Below are positions 35,549 to 45,162 of a DNA stretch of 64,000 nucleotides, one piece after another. The stretch's first letter is position 1. Every line of letters starts with the position of its first letter. The notes beneath the pieces are model-generated. The model did not search any database and was not told the DNA's origin. It was given only the letters and a program-made list of their open reading frames with translations. The DNA comes from Bradyrhizobium daqingense (GTDB lineage: Bacteria; Pseudomonadota; Alphaproteobacteria; Rhizobiales; Xanthobacteraceae), in the NCBI RefSeq assembly GCF_021044685.1, contig NZ_CP088014.1, positions 6,062,001 through 6,126,000 of the forward strand. Reading direction: 5' to 3'. The translations under genes and the position numbers were made by a program.

Positions 35549-37378
35549 CTACTGCTCGAGCACGTAAGAGCCCGGCGCCTCATCCGAGGGCGCGCTCTTT
35601 TGTCCCGAATCTGCCGCCAAGCAGGTCGGAACAGGCTGACCGGAATGCGCGGCGAGAAATCGCGTCCACTCCGTCCACCATGATCCCTCGTGGGACGGTG
35701 CGCGCTTGATCCATTCGTCCGGGCCAATATAGGGATCATGAGCCTTCTTTGTACGCACCTGATAGCTGCGCCCCTCTTGGCCGGGAGGCGCGACAATGCC
35801 GGCATTGTGTCCGCCACTCGTCAGAACGTAGGTGATGTCTGCATCGGCAAGGAAGTTGATCTTGTACGTCGACTTCCACGGCGCGACGTGGTCGCGCAAC
35901 GTGCCGACGACAAACATCGGTATGTGCAGATCGGCGAGCGAGACCGGCCTGCCATTGACCTGATAGCGCCCCTCGGCGAGATCATTGTTGAGGAACAGGC
36001 GCCGCAAATAGTCCGAATGCATTTGGTAGGGCATACGCGTGGCATCGGCGTTCCACGACATCAGTTCGCTTGGCGCGGCCCGCTCTCCGATTAGATAGTC
36101 CCGCACGACGCGCGACCAAAGCAGGTCATTGGTTCGCAACATCTGGAAGGCCCCGGCCATCTGTGCCGTTGCGAGCAGCCCCTGCCGCCACATCATATCC
36201 TCCAGGAACGCGACCTGGCTTTCGTTGATGAACAAGGTGAGCTCGCCGGCTTCCGTGAAATCGGTTTGCGCCGCGAGCAGCGTCACCGTTCGCAGGCAGT
36301 CGGGCCGCTCGCGAGCCAGCCTGGCCGCCGCGATCGACAACAGGGTACCGCCAAGGCAATAACCGGCGGCGTGGATCGCCTGTCCAGGCCGAAGCGAGTT
36401 GATGGTAGCGATCGCGGCGTCCACTCCGAGCTCACGGTAGTCTTCGAGACTGAAATTGCGATACTCGGGTGTTGGGTTCTTCCATGAAATCATGAAGACA
36501 GTGAAGCCGCTTTCGACCAGGTAACGGACGAGAGAATTACGCGGCGTCAGGTCGAGAATGTAATACTTCATGATCCATGCAGGCACGATCAGAACGGGTT
36601 CGGCACGCACGGTGGACGTCGTCGGGGAATACTGGATGAGCTCGATCAGCTCGTTGCGATAGACGACCTTGCCGGGTGTGATGGCAACGTCCTTACCCAC
36701 CACATAAGTCTGATCGCTCCTGAGCCTTGCACCAGCGAGCAAGGCCTGCCAATCCTCGACAAAGTTGTGCAGGCCATAGACGAAGTTGCCGCCGCCAGTC
36801 TCCATGATCTTGCGCAGAACTTCAGGATTGCTGACCGCAAAATTCGTCGGAGCCACCGTGTCCAGGCATTGGCGCAGCGCAAAGTCGGCGATCGCCGCGT
36901 TCGAATGGGCTAGTCCGTGAATACCGATCGTCGTCGAATGCCACCATTTTTGGTTCAGCAGGAAAGCCTGGGCCAGGAGATTAAAGAATGGCAGCTCCCA
37001 ATCGGAGCCCGTGAAGCGGCGATCGTTCTCCAGCGGCCGGATCACGGACCAAGGCTGGAATACCGCATGCCTCGGTACCATGGCATCGACAAGATCAAAC
37101 GCATTCTGGATCGCCCGGCCGGCGAGGCTGGCCTGCTTACCAGGTGAGGCCAGAAGGTGCAGTTGCCAGTCGGCAAAAGCTAGGGCGAGCGCTGCCGGCG
37201 AGACGCCGCCGGTCAACCGCGCCAGCGCCGCGTGGAAGGATCGATCGATGTCATCGACGGCTGCATCGGAGCTGGATGGCTGCGCTGTCGCCTGTGCCTC
37301 ATTATCCGGCGGCTCGCCGGGGACCTGGTCAGAATTCAAAGCTATAGGAAGGCGGCTGACGGATGCTGGAGGCGACAT
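35549..37378 (-). CDS. phaC: Poly(3-hydroxyalkanoate) synthase, class I type
   Basis: 609 aa from the ATG at 37378 (MSPPASVSRLPIALNSDQVP); AAAGGAG 7 nt upstream fixes the start. It has the PhaC N-terminal domain and alpha/beta hydrolase domain with the lipase-like box AAGYCLGGT, catalytic Cys341, the region LRDHVAPWKSTYKI with the Asp, and His in SGGHNAGIV. It polymerises hydroxyacyl-CoA into storage granules. A TTGA-N6-TCAA box lies 50 bp upstream, linking carbon storage to low oxygen. phaA/phaB are not in the window. Confidence 0.94.
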   Translation of the reverse strand: MSPPASVSRLPIALNSDQVPGEPPDNEAQATAQPSSSDAAVDDIDRSFHAALARLTGGVSPAALALAFADWQLHLLASPGKQASLAGRAIQNAFDLVDAMVPRHAVFQPWSVIRPLENDRRFTGSDWELPFFNLLAQAFLLNQKWWHSTTIGIHGLAHSNAAIADFALRQCLDTVAPTNFAVSNPEVLRKIMETGGGNFVYGLHNFVEDWQALLAGARLRSDQTYVVGKDVAITPGKVVYRNELIELIQYSPTTSTVRAEPVLIVPAWIMKYYILDLTPRNSLVRYLVESGFTVFMISWKNPTPEYRNFSLEDYRELGVDAAIATINSLRPGQAIHAAGYCLGGTLLSIAAARLARERPDCLRTVTLLAAQTDFTEAGELTLFINESQVAFLEDMMWRQGLLATAQMAGAFQMLRTNDLLWSRVVRDYLIGERAAPSELMSWNADATRMPYQMHSDYLRRLFLNNDLAEGRYQVNGRPVSLADLHIPMFVVGTLRDHVAPWKSTYKINFLADADITYVLTSGGHNAGIVAPPGQEGRSYQVRTKKAHDPYIGPDEWIKRAPSHEGSWWTEWTRFLAAHSGQPVPTCLAADSGQKSAPSDEAPGSYVLEQ

Positions 37379-37427
37379 GGTGAACTCCTTTGGCCCGCGC
37401 AACCTAACCATGTTGTCCGAGGGCGAA

Positions 37428-37441
37428 TTGAGCTGCATCAA
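37428..37441. promoter_or_regulatory. FixK/FNR-type box upstream of phaC
   Basis: TTGAGCTGCATCAA, TTGA-N6-TCAA, between the divergent phaC and mgtA genes. It is 50 bp from the phaC ATG and 67 bp from the mgtA ATG, so it could serve either. Confidence 0.65.
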
Positions 37442-37507
37442 CCGGGAAATTGGGCCGCCTCTTACCTTTGCCTGATCCAGGAGACCAACAGAACAGCGAG
37501 CCCTTCG

Positions 37508-40053
37508 ATGATCGAGCAGCCTAGCGCGGCCAAGACCTTGGCTGCTGCTGAGTTCTGGCAAACTCCAAAAGACGCCCTCTGCCGTGCGCTCGGCTCCGTC
37601 CGAACGGGCTATCGCAGGTCGAAGCGGACCGGCGCCTGGCGATCTTCGGAGCAAACCACGCTGATGCCTCTCAAAGCCGATCAGTCCTGCGCAAGCTTGG
37701 GCAACGCGTTTGGAATCCCTTGATTGCGATGCTCCTGGCGGCCGCCCTCGTATCCGGATTAAGCGGCGACGTTGGCAGTTTCGTCATTATTGCAACCGTG
37801 CTGTCTCTGTCCATCACGCTGGACATCGTTCAGGAACATCGCGCCGAGCTGACGGCCGAAGCGTTGCGCGAATCGGTAGCCATTCGGGCCGACGCCGTCC
37901 GGGATGGCAAGGACGTGACGGTACTGGTGACGGCGCTCGTCCCCGGAGACATCGTGAAGCTCCGTGTCGGCGACCTCATACCTGCCGATGGCATCGTCCT
38001 TGATGCCCAGGAATTGGAGATCAACGAGGCCTTGATGACGGGTGAGCCGTTTCCTGCTTTCAAGACGGACGCTCCCTGCTCTGCGGCATCGCCGGCGGAG
38101 GCGACGAATGCCCTGTTCGCCGGAACCAGTACAGTCGGCGGAAGCGGCAGGATGTTGGTGGTGAAAACCGGAGGCCGGACCAGGTTTGGCGCGATCGCTG
38201 CGGCACTGGCGGCCAATGCTCCGCCAACGGCTCTCGAACAGGGAGTGCACAAGCTTGGACTCCTGATCCTTCGGCTTACGCTCTTTCTGACCCTCTTTGT
38301 GTTGTTGGCTCATCTCGTCGCGCAACGCCCCGCACTGGAGTCCTTCCTGTTCGCGGTCGCACTCGCCGTCGGACTGACGCCTGAGCTGCTGCCCATGGTG
38401 ATGACGGTGACGCTCGCCCGCGGCGCGCTGCGCATGGCGGACCGAAAGGTTATCGTCAAGCGACTGTCCGCAATCCATGATCTGGGTGCCATGGACACAC
38501 TTTGCGTGGACAAGACCGGTACGCTGACGGAAGCCAAAATCACGCTCGAAGCGCATGTCGATCCGAAGGGGCGACCCAGCGATCGCGTTCTGAGCCTCGC
38601 GTATCTCAACAGCACCTTCCAGGCCGGCGTCAGAAGTCCCCTCGACGATGCGATACTCTCCGCGCGGAACGGCGCCATAGATGGCTGCGTTGTTAGACTC
38701 TCGGAAGTGCCGTTCGACTTCGAGCGAAGGTGCCTGTCGGTACTGGTGGCACAGAACGACGAACATATCTTGATCGCAAAAGGCGCTCCGGAATCCATCC
38801 TGGCACGCAGCGTCGCCGTGGACATCGATGGTCTGGCCCATCCGCTCGACGCCGCCTGGCAGCAAAAAATGAGGGACATTCAGGATCAATATGCCCGCGA
38901 CGGTCTTCGGCTTCTTGCCGTCGCCGTCAGGTCCGTTCCGCATGAGCAGCAGACGATAGCGGTCGGCGACGAGGCGGATCTGACCATGACGGGGTTCTGT
39001 GTCTTCGCTGATCCACCGAAGCAGGATGCAGCCTCGGCCATTGAAGCCCTTACCTCGCTGGGCATAACAATAAAGATTCTCTCGGGTGACCACGGCGCAG
39101 TGGTCTCACATGTCGCGCGATCGGTGGGTCTTCAGTCGGATCGTATCATGACCGGCGCCGAGATCTCAGAGCTCAGCGACGCTGCGCTCACGGCCCGTGT
39201 CGATAACATCGATCTTTTTGCCCGCATCGATCCTGATCAGAAACGACGGATCATTGCTGCGCTCCGGCATCGCAATCACGTGGTCGGCTTCATGGGGGAC
39301 GGCGTCAACGATGCCCCGGCCATCCATGCAGCCCATGTCGGCATATCCGTCACGGGCGCTACCGAGGTCGCCCGCGCGGCCGCCGATATTATCCTGCTGG
39401 CTCCCGATCTCTCAGTCCTTGCGGCCGGCGTGCGCGAAGGCCGCAGAACTTTTGCCAACATCCTGAAGTATGTCCGAATGGGAACCAGCTCGAACTTCGG
39501 CAACATGCTTTCGATGGCCCTGGCCTCGATCGTCCTTCCGTTCCTGCCGTTGCTCCCGCTGCAGATCCTGCTGAACAACCTGATCTACGACCTCTCCGAA
39601 ATCGGCATCCCTTTCGATGAAGTCGACCCGGAAGACCTTGCGCAACCGGAAGCCTGGAACATGGCAAGGATCCTTCGTTTCACGATCATCATGGGAATTG
39701 TTTCTTCCTTGTTTGACGTGATTACCTTCGCCGTTCTTCTGAAGCTGTTTGAAGCGAATGCGGCGCAGTTCCAGACCGGGTGGTTCGTGGAATCAATATC
39801 GACACAGATCCTGGTGATTTTCGTAATCAGGTCTCGCCGGATGCCGTGGGGCGGAAACCGTCCCCATGTTATCCTGATCGCAACGTCTCTGGGCGCTCTC
39901 GCCGCCGGCGTGGCCCTTGCGCTCGGACCATGGGGAAGACTGTTCGGCTTTACACCACCTTCCGCGGCACTGCTGGCGACGATCATCGCTATCGCGGCTG
40001 CTTATCTCTTCTCCGCGGAGATTGCCAAGCGCCTAGCGGTTTCGAGTCCGTAA
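37508..40053 (+). pseudogene. mgtA: MgtA/MgtB-type P-type ATPase (P3B) with an N-terminal frameshift
   Basis: The frame starting at the ATG at 37508 reads ...TPKDALCRALGSVRTG and then runs out of register near 37608. The next frame continues at once with LSQVEADRRLAIFGAN and stays open to 40053. One missing base (for example GGCTA for GGGCTA) explains it; the restored protein would be 848 aa. All catalytic motifs are intact: LMTGEPFP, phosphorylated DKTGTLTEAK, MGDGVNDAPA and the P3B C-terminal NLIYDLSEIGIPFDEVD. If the shift is real, internal initiation at a TTG or GTG would lose the first 70 residues. It would import Mg2+. Confidence 0.85.
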
Positions 40054-40071
40054 CGCGAGCTGTCTGCCGCT

Positions 40072-40085
40072 TTGACGTGCGTCAA
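40072..40085. promoter_or_regulatory. FixK/FNR-type box upstream of the universal stress gene
   Basis: TTGACGTGCGTCAA, perfect TTGA-N6-TCAA, 58 bp before the ATG at 40144. Confidence 0.75.
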
Positions 40086-40143
40086 GACTCCCAATCGCGA
40101 CATGTGCTGCTCTTTGGCCGCAAGATCGGAACGGGAGGCACGC

Positions 40144-40977
40144 ATGTTAAGAGATCTACTGGTGCATATTCCAACCGAGCGGTCACCGCGACCGGCGATT
40201 GAAGCATCCGTCTCCCTGGCGATGAGTGTTGGAGCACATCTGGACGCACTTGCAACAGGATATGCCTCGACGGACGTGCCGTTTGTTGCCGAAGGCGGCG
40301 CAGCTATCGTTGCGTCTCTACAACTCGAGTATGAACGCGCGCTGGAACGCGCCCAAGCAGCACTGCGCATTTTCGAGATCGAGGCGAAGAACGCCCGGAT
40401 CAACTACGGGAAATACGCACTCAGCGAGACTACTGCAGAGACCGCTTCGAAAGCTGGGGCAGCGGCTCGCCTCTATGATCTGACGATCGTGTCACAAGGC
40501 GACCCCGATTGCGATACGTTCGACAACCAGCTTCCCAAGGAGCTGCTTTTGCAATCGGGCGGCCCCTTGCTGTTCATTCCCTTTACTTTTCGGGGCACGT
40601 TCAAGGCGGCACGCGTCGGCATCTGCTGGGACGGCAGCCGCCTTGCCGCCCGCGCCTTACGCGACGCGATGCCATTCATCACTGAGGCAGACGCTCTGAC
40701 CATCATCACCCTCAATGCATCCGAGGTACCGTCTGACGCATCGCCCGAACGCCTACTGACACACCTCGCCCGGAAGTGCTTGCCGGCAAAGGCCATTTCG
40801 CTTCAATCCGACCGTGGCGATCTGCAAGCGAGCATCCTGTCGATCGCCGCGGATGAAAGCCTCGATCTATTGGTCATGGGCGGTTACGGCCACTCTCGAT
40901 TCCAGGAAGCGGTATTCGGCGGCGTCACGCAGGAGATGTTCCGCAGTATGACTGTTCCTGTCATGATGTCGCACTGA
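40144..40977 (+). CDS. Universal stress protein (tandem UspA)
   Basis: 277 aa from the ATG at 40144 (MLRDLLVHIPTERSPRPAIE) with GGGAGG upstream. Two UspA units: the second has VGICWDGSRLAARALRDAMP and the ATP-binding-type end LLVMGGYGHSRFQEAVFGGV. USPs of this kind accumulate under low oxygen and stationary phase. It overlaps the cytochrome gene by one base (TGATG), so they are co-translated. Confidence 0.9.
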   Translation: MLRDLLVHIPTERSPRPAIEASVSLAMSVGAHLDALATGYASTDVPFVAEGGAAIVASLQLEYERALERAQAALRIFEIEAKNARINYGKYALSETTAETASKAGAAARLYDLTIVSQGDPDCDTFDNQLPKELLLQSGGPLLFIPFTFRGTFKAARVGICWDGSRLAARALRDAMPFITEADALTIITLNASEVPSDASPERLLTHLARKCLPAKAISLQSDRGDLQASILSIAADESLDLLVMGGYGHSRFQEAVFGGVTQEMFRSMTVPVMMSH

Positions 40978-41327
40978 TGGACCACGATGTGAGGGTGTTT
41001 CTCCGAGCTGAGCAAGCCATTGCTGGCGTCTTCTTCGCTGCAGTTCTGATTTTCTTCTCAAGCCCAACTGCGGCTTCAAGCGTCGAGCAAGCCAGGCGTC
41101 TTGCGCTGCTGTATTGTGCCAAGTGCCACTCGACCGACAAGGTCAGTCCCAGCCCGCTCAAGATCGCTCCCCCGTTCAGGACGTTACACGAACGATATCC
41201 AGTCGAGATGCTGCAAGAGGCCCTGGCCGAGGGCATCGTCACCGGACATCCAGCGATGCCGGAATTTCGTTTTGACGCGGACCAGGTCGGCGACTTCATG
41301 GCCTTCCTGAAGACGTTGGAGCAATGA
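40977..41327 (+). CDS. Small secreted or anchored c-type cytochrome
   Basis: 116 aa. An N-terminal hydrophobic segment (AIAGVFFAAVLIFFSSPTAA) is a signal peptide or anchor, followed by one haem-binding CAKCH and a later PAMPEF, where Met is the probable second haem ligand. It is class I like. Start and the usp stop share a base. It could pass electrons at the membrane in low oxygen, but no partner oxidase is in view. Confidence 0.88.
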   Translation: MDHDVRVFLRAEQAIAGVFFAAVLIFFSSPTAASSVEQARRLALLYCAKCHSTDKVSPSPLKIAPPFRTLHERYPVEMLQEALAEGIVTGHPAMPEFRFDADQVGDFMAFLKTLEQ

Positions 41328-41451
41328 GGGCTCGCGCACGCCACAGACCCTGATCGGAATTGGCTCAGCATCTCCGGCCCTACTTGGTGGAGCCTTCGGC
41401 GCGTGCTTCACGAGCCATCTCAAGGAAACGAGATTTCTGGAGACCAGTCAA

Positions 41452-41937
41452 ATGACTCTACGGAATTCGTGCTTGGCTCTTGCGATCTTGGCAAGCGTGG
41501 GCACATCCGCGACGGCCCAATCGGACTTCGAACCTTCCCCAACTGTCAGACAATATGCGCCCCGCCTAGTCGAAGTCATGAACGCGGCCCAGCTTCAGCA
41601 TCTGAAACTGTGGTTCGCGGGCAAGTCGAAGAATTGGGAACTTGCTGCGTTCGAATTGCGCCAGTTGACGGATAGTCTGGCCCAAGCTGCCGTGTTCTAC
41701 CCCGGCATTCCCGTAAGCAACGTAACCACGTTGAAGGATCCGCTGCTCTCAATCGCAGATGCTATCGACGCTGGGGATGGTCGCAGGTTCACCGCCTCCA
41801 TGCGCGCACTGACCCACGGCTGCAATGCCTGCCACATCTCGCTGGAACGCAGCTTTATCGCGATAGGCCTGCCGACCGATCAGCCGCCGCCCGCCAATCA
41901 GATATTCGCGCCGACCGGAAAGGCTCCCAAGAAATGA
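41452..41937 (+). CDS. Secreted cytochrome c'-like (class II) protein
   Basis: 161 aa. Signal peptide MTLRNSCLALAILASVGTSA-TAQ, then an alpha-helical body with the haem motif CNACH near the C-terminus (THGCNACHISLERSF), the layout of cytochrome c' and cytochrome c556. The function is unknown; class II cytochromes often bind NO or act in electron transfer. It follows the class I-like gene by 124 bp on the same strand. Confidence 0.8.
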   Translation: MTLRNSCLALAILASVGTSATAQSDFEPSPTVRQYAPRLVEVMNAAQLQHLKLWFAGKSKNWELAAFELRQLTDSLAQAAVFYPGIPVSNVTTLKDPLLSIADAIDAGDGRRFTASMRALTHGCNACHISLERSFIAIGLPTDQPPPANQIFAPTGKAPKK

Positions 41938-41991
41938 CGAGCTAACGCAAACCGGGCACCACAAAGATCGGCTTCGGGGCCGGATTTCGCC

Positions 41992-42273
41992 TTAGATATT
42001 GTTCACTGCAGCGGCATCCGAAAAAGGCAGTCGCGCTGACAGCACCGGCGTCAACACGACATTGATCATGCTTCTTTGCTCACGGTGAACTTCACGGCCG
42101 CTCTCGTCGAGAACGACGATGCGAAGCTCCGCATGCCCTTTCGGATTCTCTCTGCGCACCTTGTCCGCAAGGCGCTTGCTGTGCGCGATGGCAGCGCCAT
42201 CGCTCACAAACTCCAGGCCTGATTTGTCCCGGACGGGCACTCCGTCCTTCATGTCGAAATAGTAGGTGCGCAT
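41992..42273 (-). CDS. DUF6894-type small protein
   Basis: 93 aa from the ATG at 42273 (MRTYYFDMKDGVPVRDKSGL), starting where the family starts. It matches the short rhizobial DUF6894 pattern with YYFDMKDG, D-x-x-G-x-E-F and VLDESGREVHRE. There is no membrane span. Upstream lie two FixK-type boxes shared with the divergent gene. No function is known. Confidence 0.75.
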   Translation of the reverse strand: MRTYYFDMKDGVPVRDKSGLEFVSDGAAIAHSKRLADKVRRENPKGHAELRIVVLDESGREVHREQRSMINVVLTPVLSARLPFSDAAAVNNI

Positions 42274-42432
42274 CGGCTCATTCCCGCGCGGTCCGCCCAT
42301 TTGGGGCGGTTTCATTGGTCCGGAAGAAAGCGAGCCGCCGAGTCCTGGGGGCGGATCTCGGCGGCAACTTGGGGACGTAACCTTGGGTCGAGTTACGCAA
42401 GACGAAAACTAGCAGCCTCGTTCAGTACGGAC

Positions 42433-42446
42433 TTGATCCTGATCAA
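42433..42446. promoter_or_regulatory. FixK/FNR-type box between two divergent small genes
   Basis: TTGATCCTGATCAA, perfect TTGA-N6-TCAA and the closest in the window to the FNR consensus TTGAT-N4-ATCAA. Confidence 0.8.
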
Positions 42447-42479
42447 GCACTGCCCTGCCGAGCCACTCTTTGACACTGA

Positions 42480-42493
42480 TTGATCGGTATCAA
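42480..42493. promoter_or_regulatory. Second FixK/FNR-type box upstream of the 42542 gene
   Basis: TTGATCGGTATCAA, also TTGAT-N4-ATCAA, 48 bp before the ATG at 42542 and 47 bp from the previous box, centre to centre. Confidence 0.8.
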
Positions 42494-42541
42494 ATTTGTT
42501 TCCAGGCGACGGCCTATGCTGAAAAAATAGGAGGCACCGCC

Positions 42542-43069
42542 ATGATCGGAATTACATTGACCGCAGATCAGATTTGCAATGCACCGATTGAGGTGCGACG
42601 GTGGATCGAACATGAGGTCATTGCCGGCCTCCGCATGGCGCCGCGAGATGCCGCTTCGTCGCCTCCACGTTCCACCCATCCAGCTGTCTGCAGTGAGGAC
42701 GAAATCGCAGCGATATTCGGCCAATTGCGGGGAATGCCTGTCGCGCTCAGCGTCCTATTCGAGTTCAGGCAGCCTGGCATCGCCTTCGGAAACCCACCCC
42801 TCAAGAGCTCCCGGCTGATGGATATCCTGCACAACGCGAAGCTTGAGAGCATTGAGCAGGTGATGACCGGCCTCGATGCCATCAACGCCGCCCTTGCTGA
42901 GCTGCGTGGTGATCCAGGCGCTCGCTTTTGTGACTTCGACAACGAAGGTCACTGTTTCCTGGCGATAGAAACGCAAGCGAACGTCGCAAAGCTGTGGCAC
43001 GACATCGTTGTTCGGCAGGAGGCGGCGCCAACGAACCGTCGGGAACCGCTGCTGCGGACCGCGGGCTGA
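42542..43069 (+). CDS. Hypothetical protein under double FixK-box control
   Basis: 175 aa from the ATG at 42542 (MIGITLTADQICNAPIEVRR), supported by GGAGG 8 nt upstream; the open frame before it is non-coding. It is mixed alpha/beta, soluble, with four Cys scattered and no signal peptide. The N-terminus suggests a helical binding module; the middle has LRGMPVALSVLFEFRQPG. I do not recognise a family. Its promoter has two strong boxes, so it is probably one of the most oxygen-regulated genes here. Confidence 0.8.
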   Translation: MIGITLTADQICNAPIEVRRWIEHEVIAGLRMAPRDAASSPPRSTHPAVCSEDEIAAIFGQLRGMPVALSVLFEFRQPGIAFGNPPLKSSRLMDILHNAKLESIEQVMTGLDAINAALAELRGDPGARFCDFDNEGHCFLAIETQANVAKLWHDIVVRQEAAPTNRREPLLRTAG

Positions 43070-43112
43070 ACTTGAGCTGCTCCGAATTCGGCCCAAGGGC
43101 CGATTCACGCAA

Positions 43113-44975
43113 TCATGCGGCGACCGGCTCCCTTTCCTTGCTGGACATGCCGCGCAGCGGAGCAAACTGGTCCGACGTTACCGTTTCATTTGCGATGAGC
43201 AGTTCGACACCGGCTTCGAGCTCGGTGCGTCGTCGTAGTAGGATGTCCCGGGCGCAACGATCGCCCTCCTCGATCAGGTTACGCACGGCGAGATCGATCT
43301 CGCGGCCGGTCTCTTCCGCAGCCGCAACAACCGCATCCTGGGCAGCTGCGAGGAACGCTTGCGGCTTGGGGGCGTAGGTGCGCTGCCCCACTGTCTCATC
43401 CATGCCATACTTGGTCACCATCTCGATCGCGACTTCGGTGGCACGTTGAAGGTCATCGGCCGCGCCGGTCGAAATGGAACCGTCGAAGATCATGCGCTCC
43501 GACGCGCGTCCTCCCATCAGCACCGCGATACGGTTCTTCAGCTCGTCAATCGTAAGCAGGAACCTGTCTTCGGTCGGACGTTGAATGGTGTAGCCCAGCG
43601 CGCCGATCCCACGCGGGATGATCGATACTTTCTGCACAGGATCCACCCCCGGCAAGCTCGCTGCAACAAGAGCATGACCCATCTCGTGATATGCGACCCT
43701 GCGCCGCTCATCGTTGCCGAGAACCCTGCTCTTCTTCTCGACGCCGGCGACGATCCGCTCGATCGCGATGACGAAATCGGCGAAAGAGACCTCGTCAGCG
43801 CCGCCCCGGGTCGCGGCAATCGCGGCCTCGTTGACGAGATTGGCGAGATCAGCTCCGGTGAAGCCGGTCGTGAGGCCAGCCACCTTGTCAAGATCGACCT
43901 CTTCACCCAGCCGAATCTTGCGGACGTGCACCTTGAGAATGGCAACACGTCCGGTCTTGTCCGGCCGATCGACGAGAACCTGCCGGTCGAACCTCCCAGC
44001 CCGCAACAACGCGGGGTCCAGGATTTCGGGCCGATTGGTAGCCGCCAGCAGGATGACGCCGACGCTCGGGTCGAAGCCGTCAAGCTCCGACAGGAGCTGA
44101 TTGAGTGTCTGCTCCTTCTCATCGTGGCTGGAGATGGACAGCGGCCCGCGGCTCCGTCCGAGCGCATCGAGCTCGTCGACGAAGATAATGCACGGGGCTG
44201 CCTTGCGGGCCTGCTCGAACAAGTCCCGCACGCGCGCAGCGCCTACTCCGACGAACATCTCGACGAATTCGGAGCCCGAAATCGAGAAGAACGGAACACC
44301 GGCCTCTCCGGCCACGGCGCGGGCCAGCAACGTTTTGCCTGTCCCTGGCGGTCCCACCAGCAGAATTCCCTTGGGCACATGCGCACCCAGTCGACCGTAA
44401 CTCTTGGGATCCTTCAGAAACGAAACCACCTCCTGAAGTTCGAACTTCGCGTCATCGACGCCCGCGACTTCGGCGAACGTCACCTTGATGTCCTTCTCGA
44501 CATACACCTTCGCACGGGACTTGCCGATCGCCATGAGCCCACCAAAACCCTGGCGGCCGGTCATGCTGCGTCCGATCCAGTACCAGACCCCGAAGAAGAC
44601 GACGATCGGGAATATCCAGGACAGCAAGCTTTGCAGCAGGCCGCTTCCCGGAACGCCGGTGACACTCGCGCCCTTCTGGGCAAGCTTATCCGCCAAGGCC
44701 ATGTCGACCCGCGCGGTGACGAACGCCGACTTCCCGCTCGGGAGGGGTTCCTTCAGCTTTCCCTGGATGGTATCCGGCCCCACGGAGACCTCGGCGATCT
44801 TTTCCTGGGTCAGCAGCTGTTCAAACTGACTGTAAGGAACGGTCTCGATCGAATTATAGGTCGTGAATAGGAATTGCAGAACCGCGAGCAGCATGCCGCC
44901 CGCGAAAATGATGGCCATCGCGATGGTCTGCTTTCGCGAGACTTGATCTGGCTCCACCTGCTCCTCCATCGACAT
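43113..44975 (-). CDS. ftsH: ATP-dependent zinc metalloprotease FtsH
   Basis: 620 aa. Two N-terminal membrane helices (about 20-40 and 112-134) enclose a periplasmic domain. The AAA module has Walker A GPPGTGKT, Walker B CIIFVDELDALG, the pore FVG in EMFVGVGAARV and the SRH ATNRPEILDPALLRAGRFDR. The protease site is HEMGH (YHEMGHALVAA). It degrades membrane and stress-damaged proteins. It is divergent from groEL; two FixK boxes lie between, so this is a low-oxygen copy rather than the housekeeping one. Confidence 0.95.
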   Translation of the reverse strand: MSMEEQVEPDQVSRKQTIAMAIIFAGGMLLAVLQFLFTTYNSIETVPYSQFEQLLTQEKIAEVSVGPDTIQGKLKEPLPSGKSAFVTARVDMALADKLAQKGASVTGVPGSGLLQSLLSWIFPIVVFFGVWYWIGRSMTGRQGFGGLMAIGKSRAKVYVEKDIKVTFAEVAGVDDAKFELQEVVSFLKDPKSYGRLGAHVPKGILLVGPPGTGKTLLARAVAGEAGVPFFSISGSEFVEMFVGVGAARVRDLFEQARKAAPCIIFVDELDALGRSRGPLSISSHDEKEQTLNQLLSELDGFDPSVGVILLAATNRPEILDPALLRAGRFDRQVLVDRPDKTGRVAILKVHVRKIRLGEEVDLDKVAGLTTGFTGADLANLVNEAAIAATRGGADEVSFADFVIAIERIVAGVEKKSRVLGNDERRRVAYHEMGHALVAASLPGVDPVQKVSIIPRGIGALGYTIQRPTEDRFLLTIDELKNRIAVLMGGRASERMIFDGSISTGAADDLQRATEVAIEMVTKYGMDETVGQRTYAPKPQAFLAAAQDAVVAAAEETGREIDLAVRNLIEEGDRCARDILLRRRTELEAGVELLIANETVTSDQFAPLRGMSSKEREPVAA

Positions 44976-45015
44976 CAGCTGCAGCCCAAAGGTAGGCGGA
45001 GACAGCTGCGTCAGC

Positions 45016-45029
45016 TTGATTCAGGTCAA
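45016..45029. promoter_or_regulatory. FixK/FNR-type box upstream of ftsH
   Basis: TTGATTCAGGTCAA, TTGA-N6-TCAA, 41 bp from the ftsH ATG at 44975. Confidence 0.75.
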
Positions 45030-45077
45030 CAACGTCACCGCCGCTGCCGAGATCGCGACATCCGACGCCGGCTCCAT

Positions 45078-45091
45078 TTGACCAGGATCAA
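45078..45091. promoter_or_regulatory. FixK/FNR-type box upstream of groEL
   Basis: TTGACCAGGATCAA, TTGA-N6-TCAA, 71 bp before the groEL ATG at 45163. No CIRCE-like repeat is seen here. Confidence 0.75.
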
Positions 45092-45162
45092 TTAGCGCCG
45101 AGCCTGGTCGTACAGACTGGCCGACAGAATATCGGCAATGGCGGCACACCCGAGGCATTTCA

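Noticed and set aside
43359..44870. 503-codon plus-strand frame opposite ftsH
   Set aside because: FtsH motifs are complete on the minus strand; the plus frame has no recognisable features.
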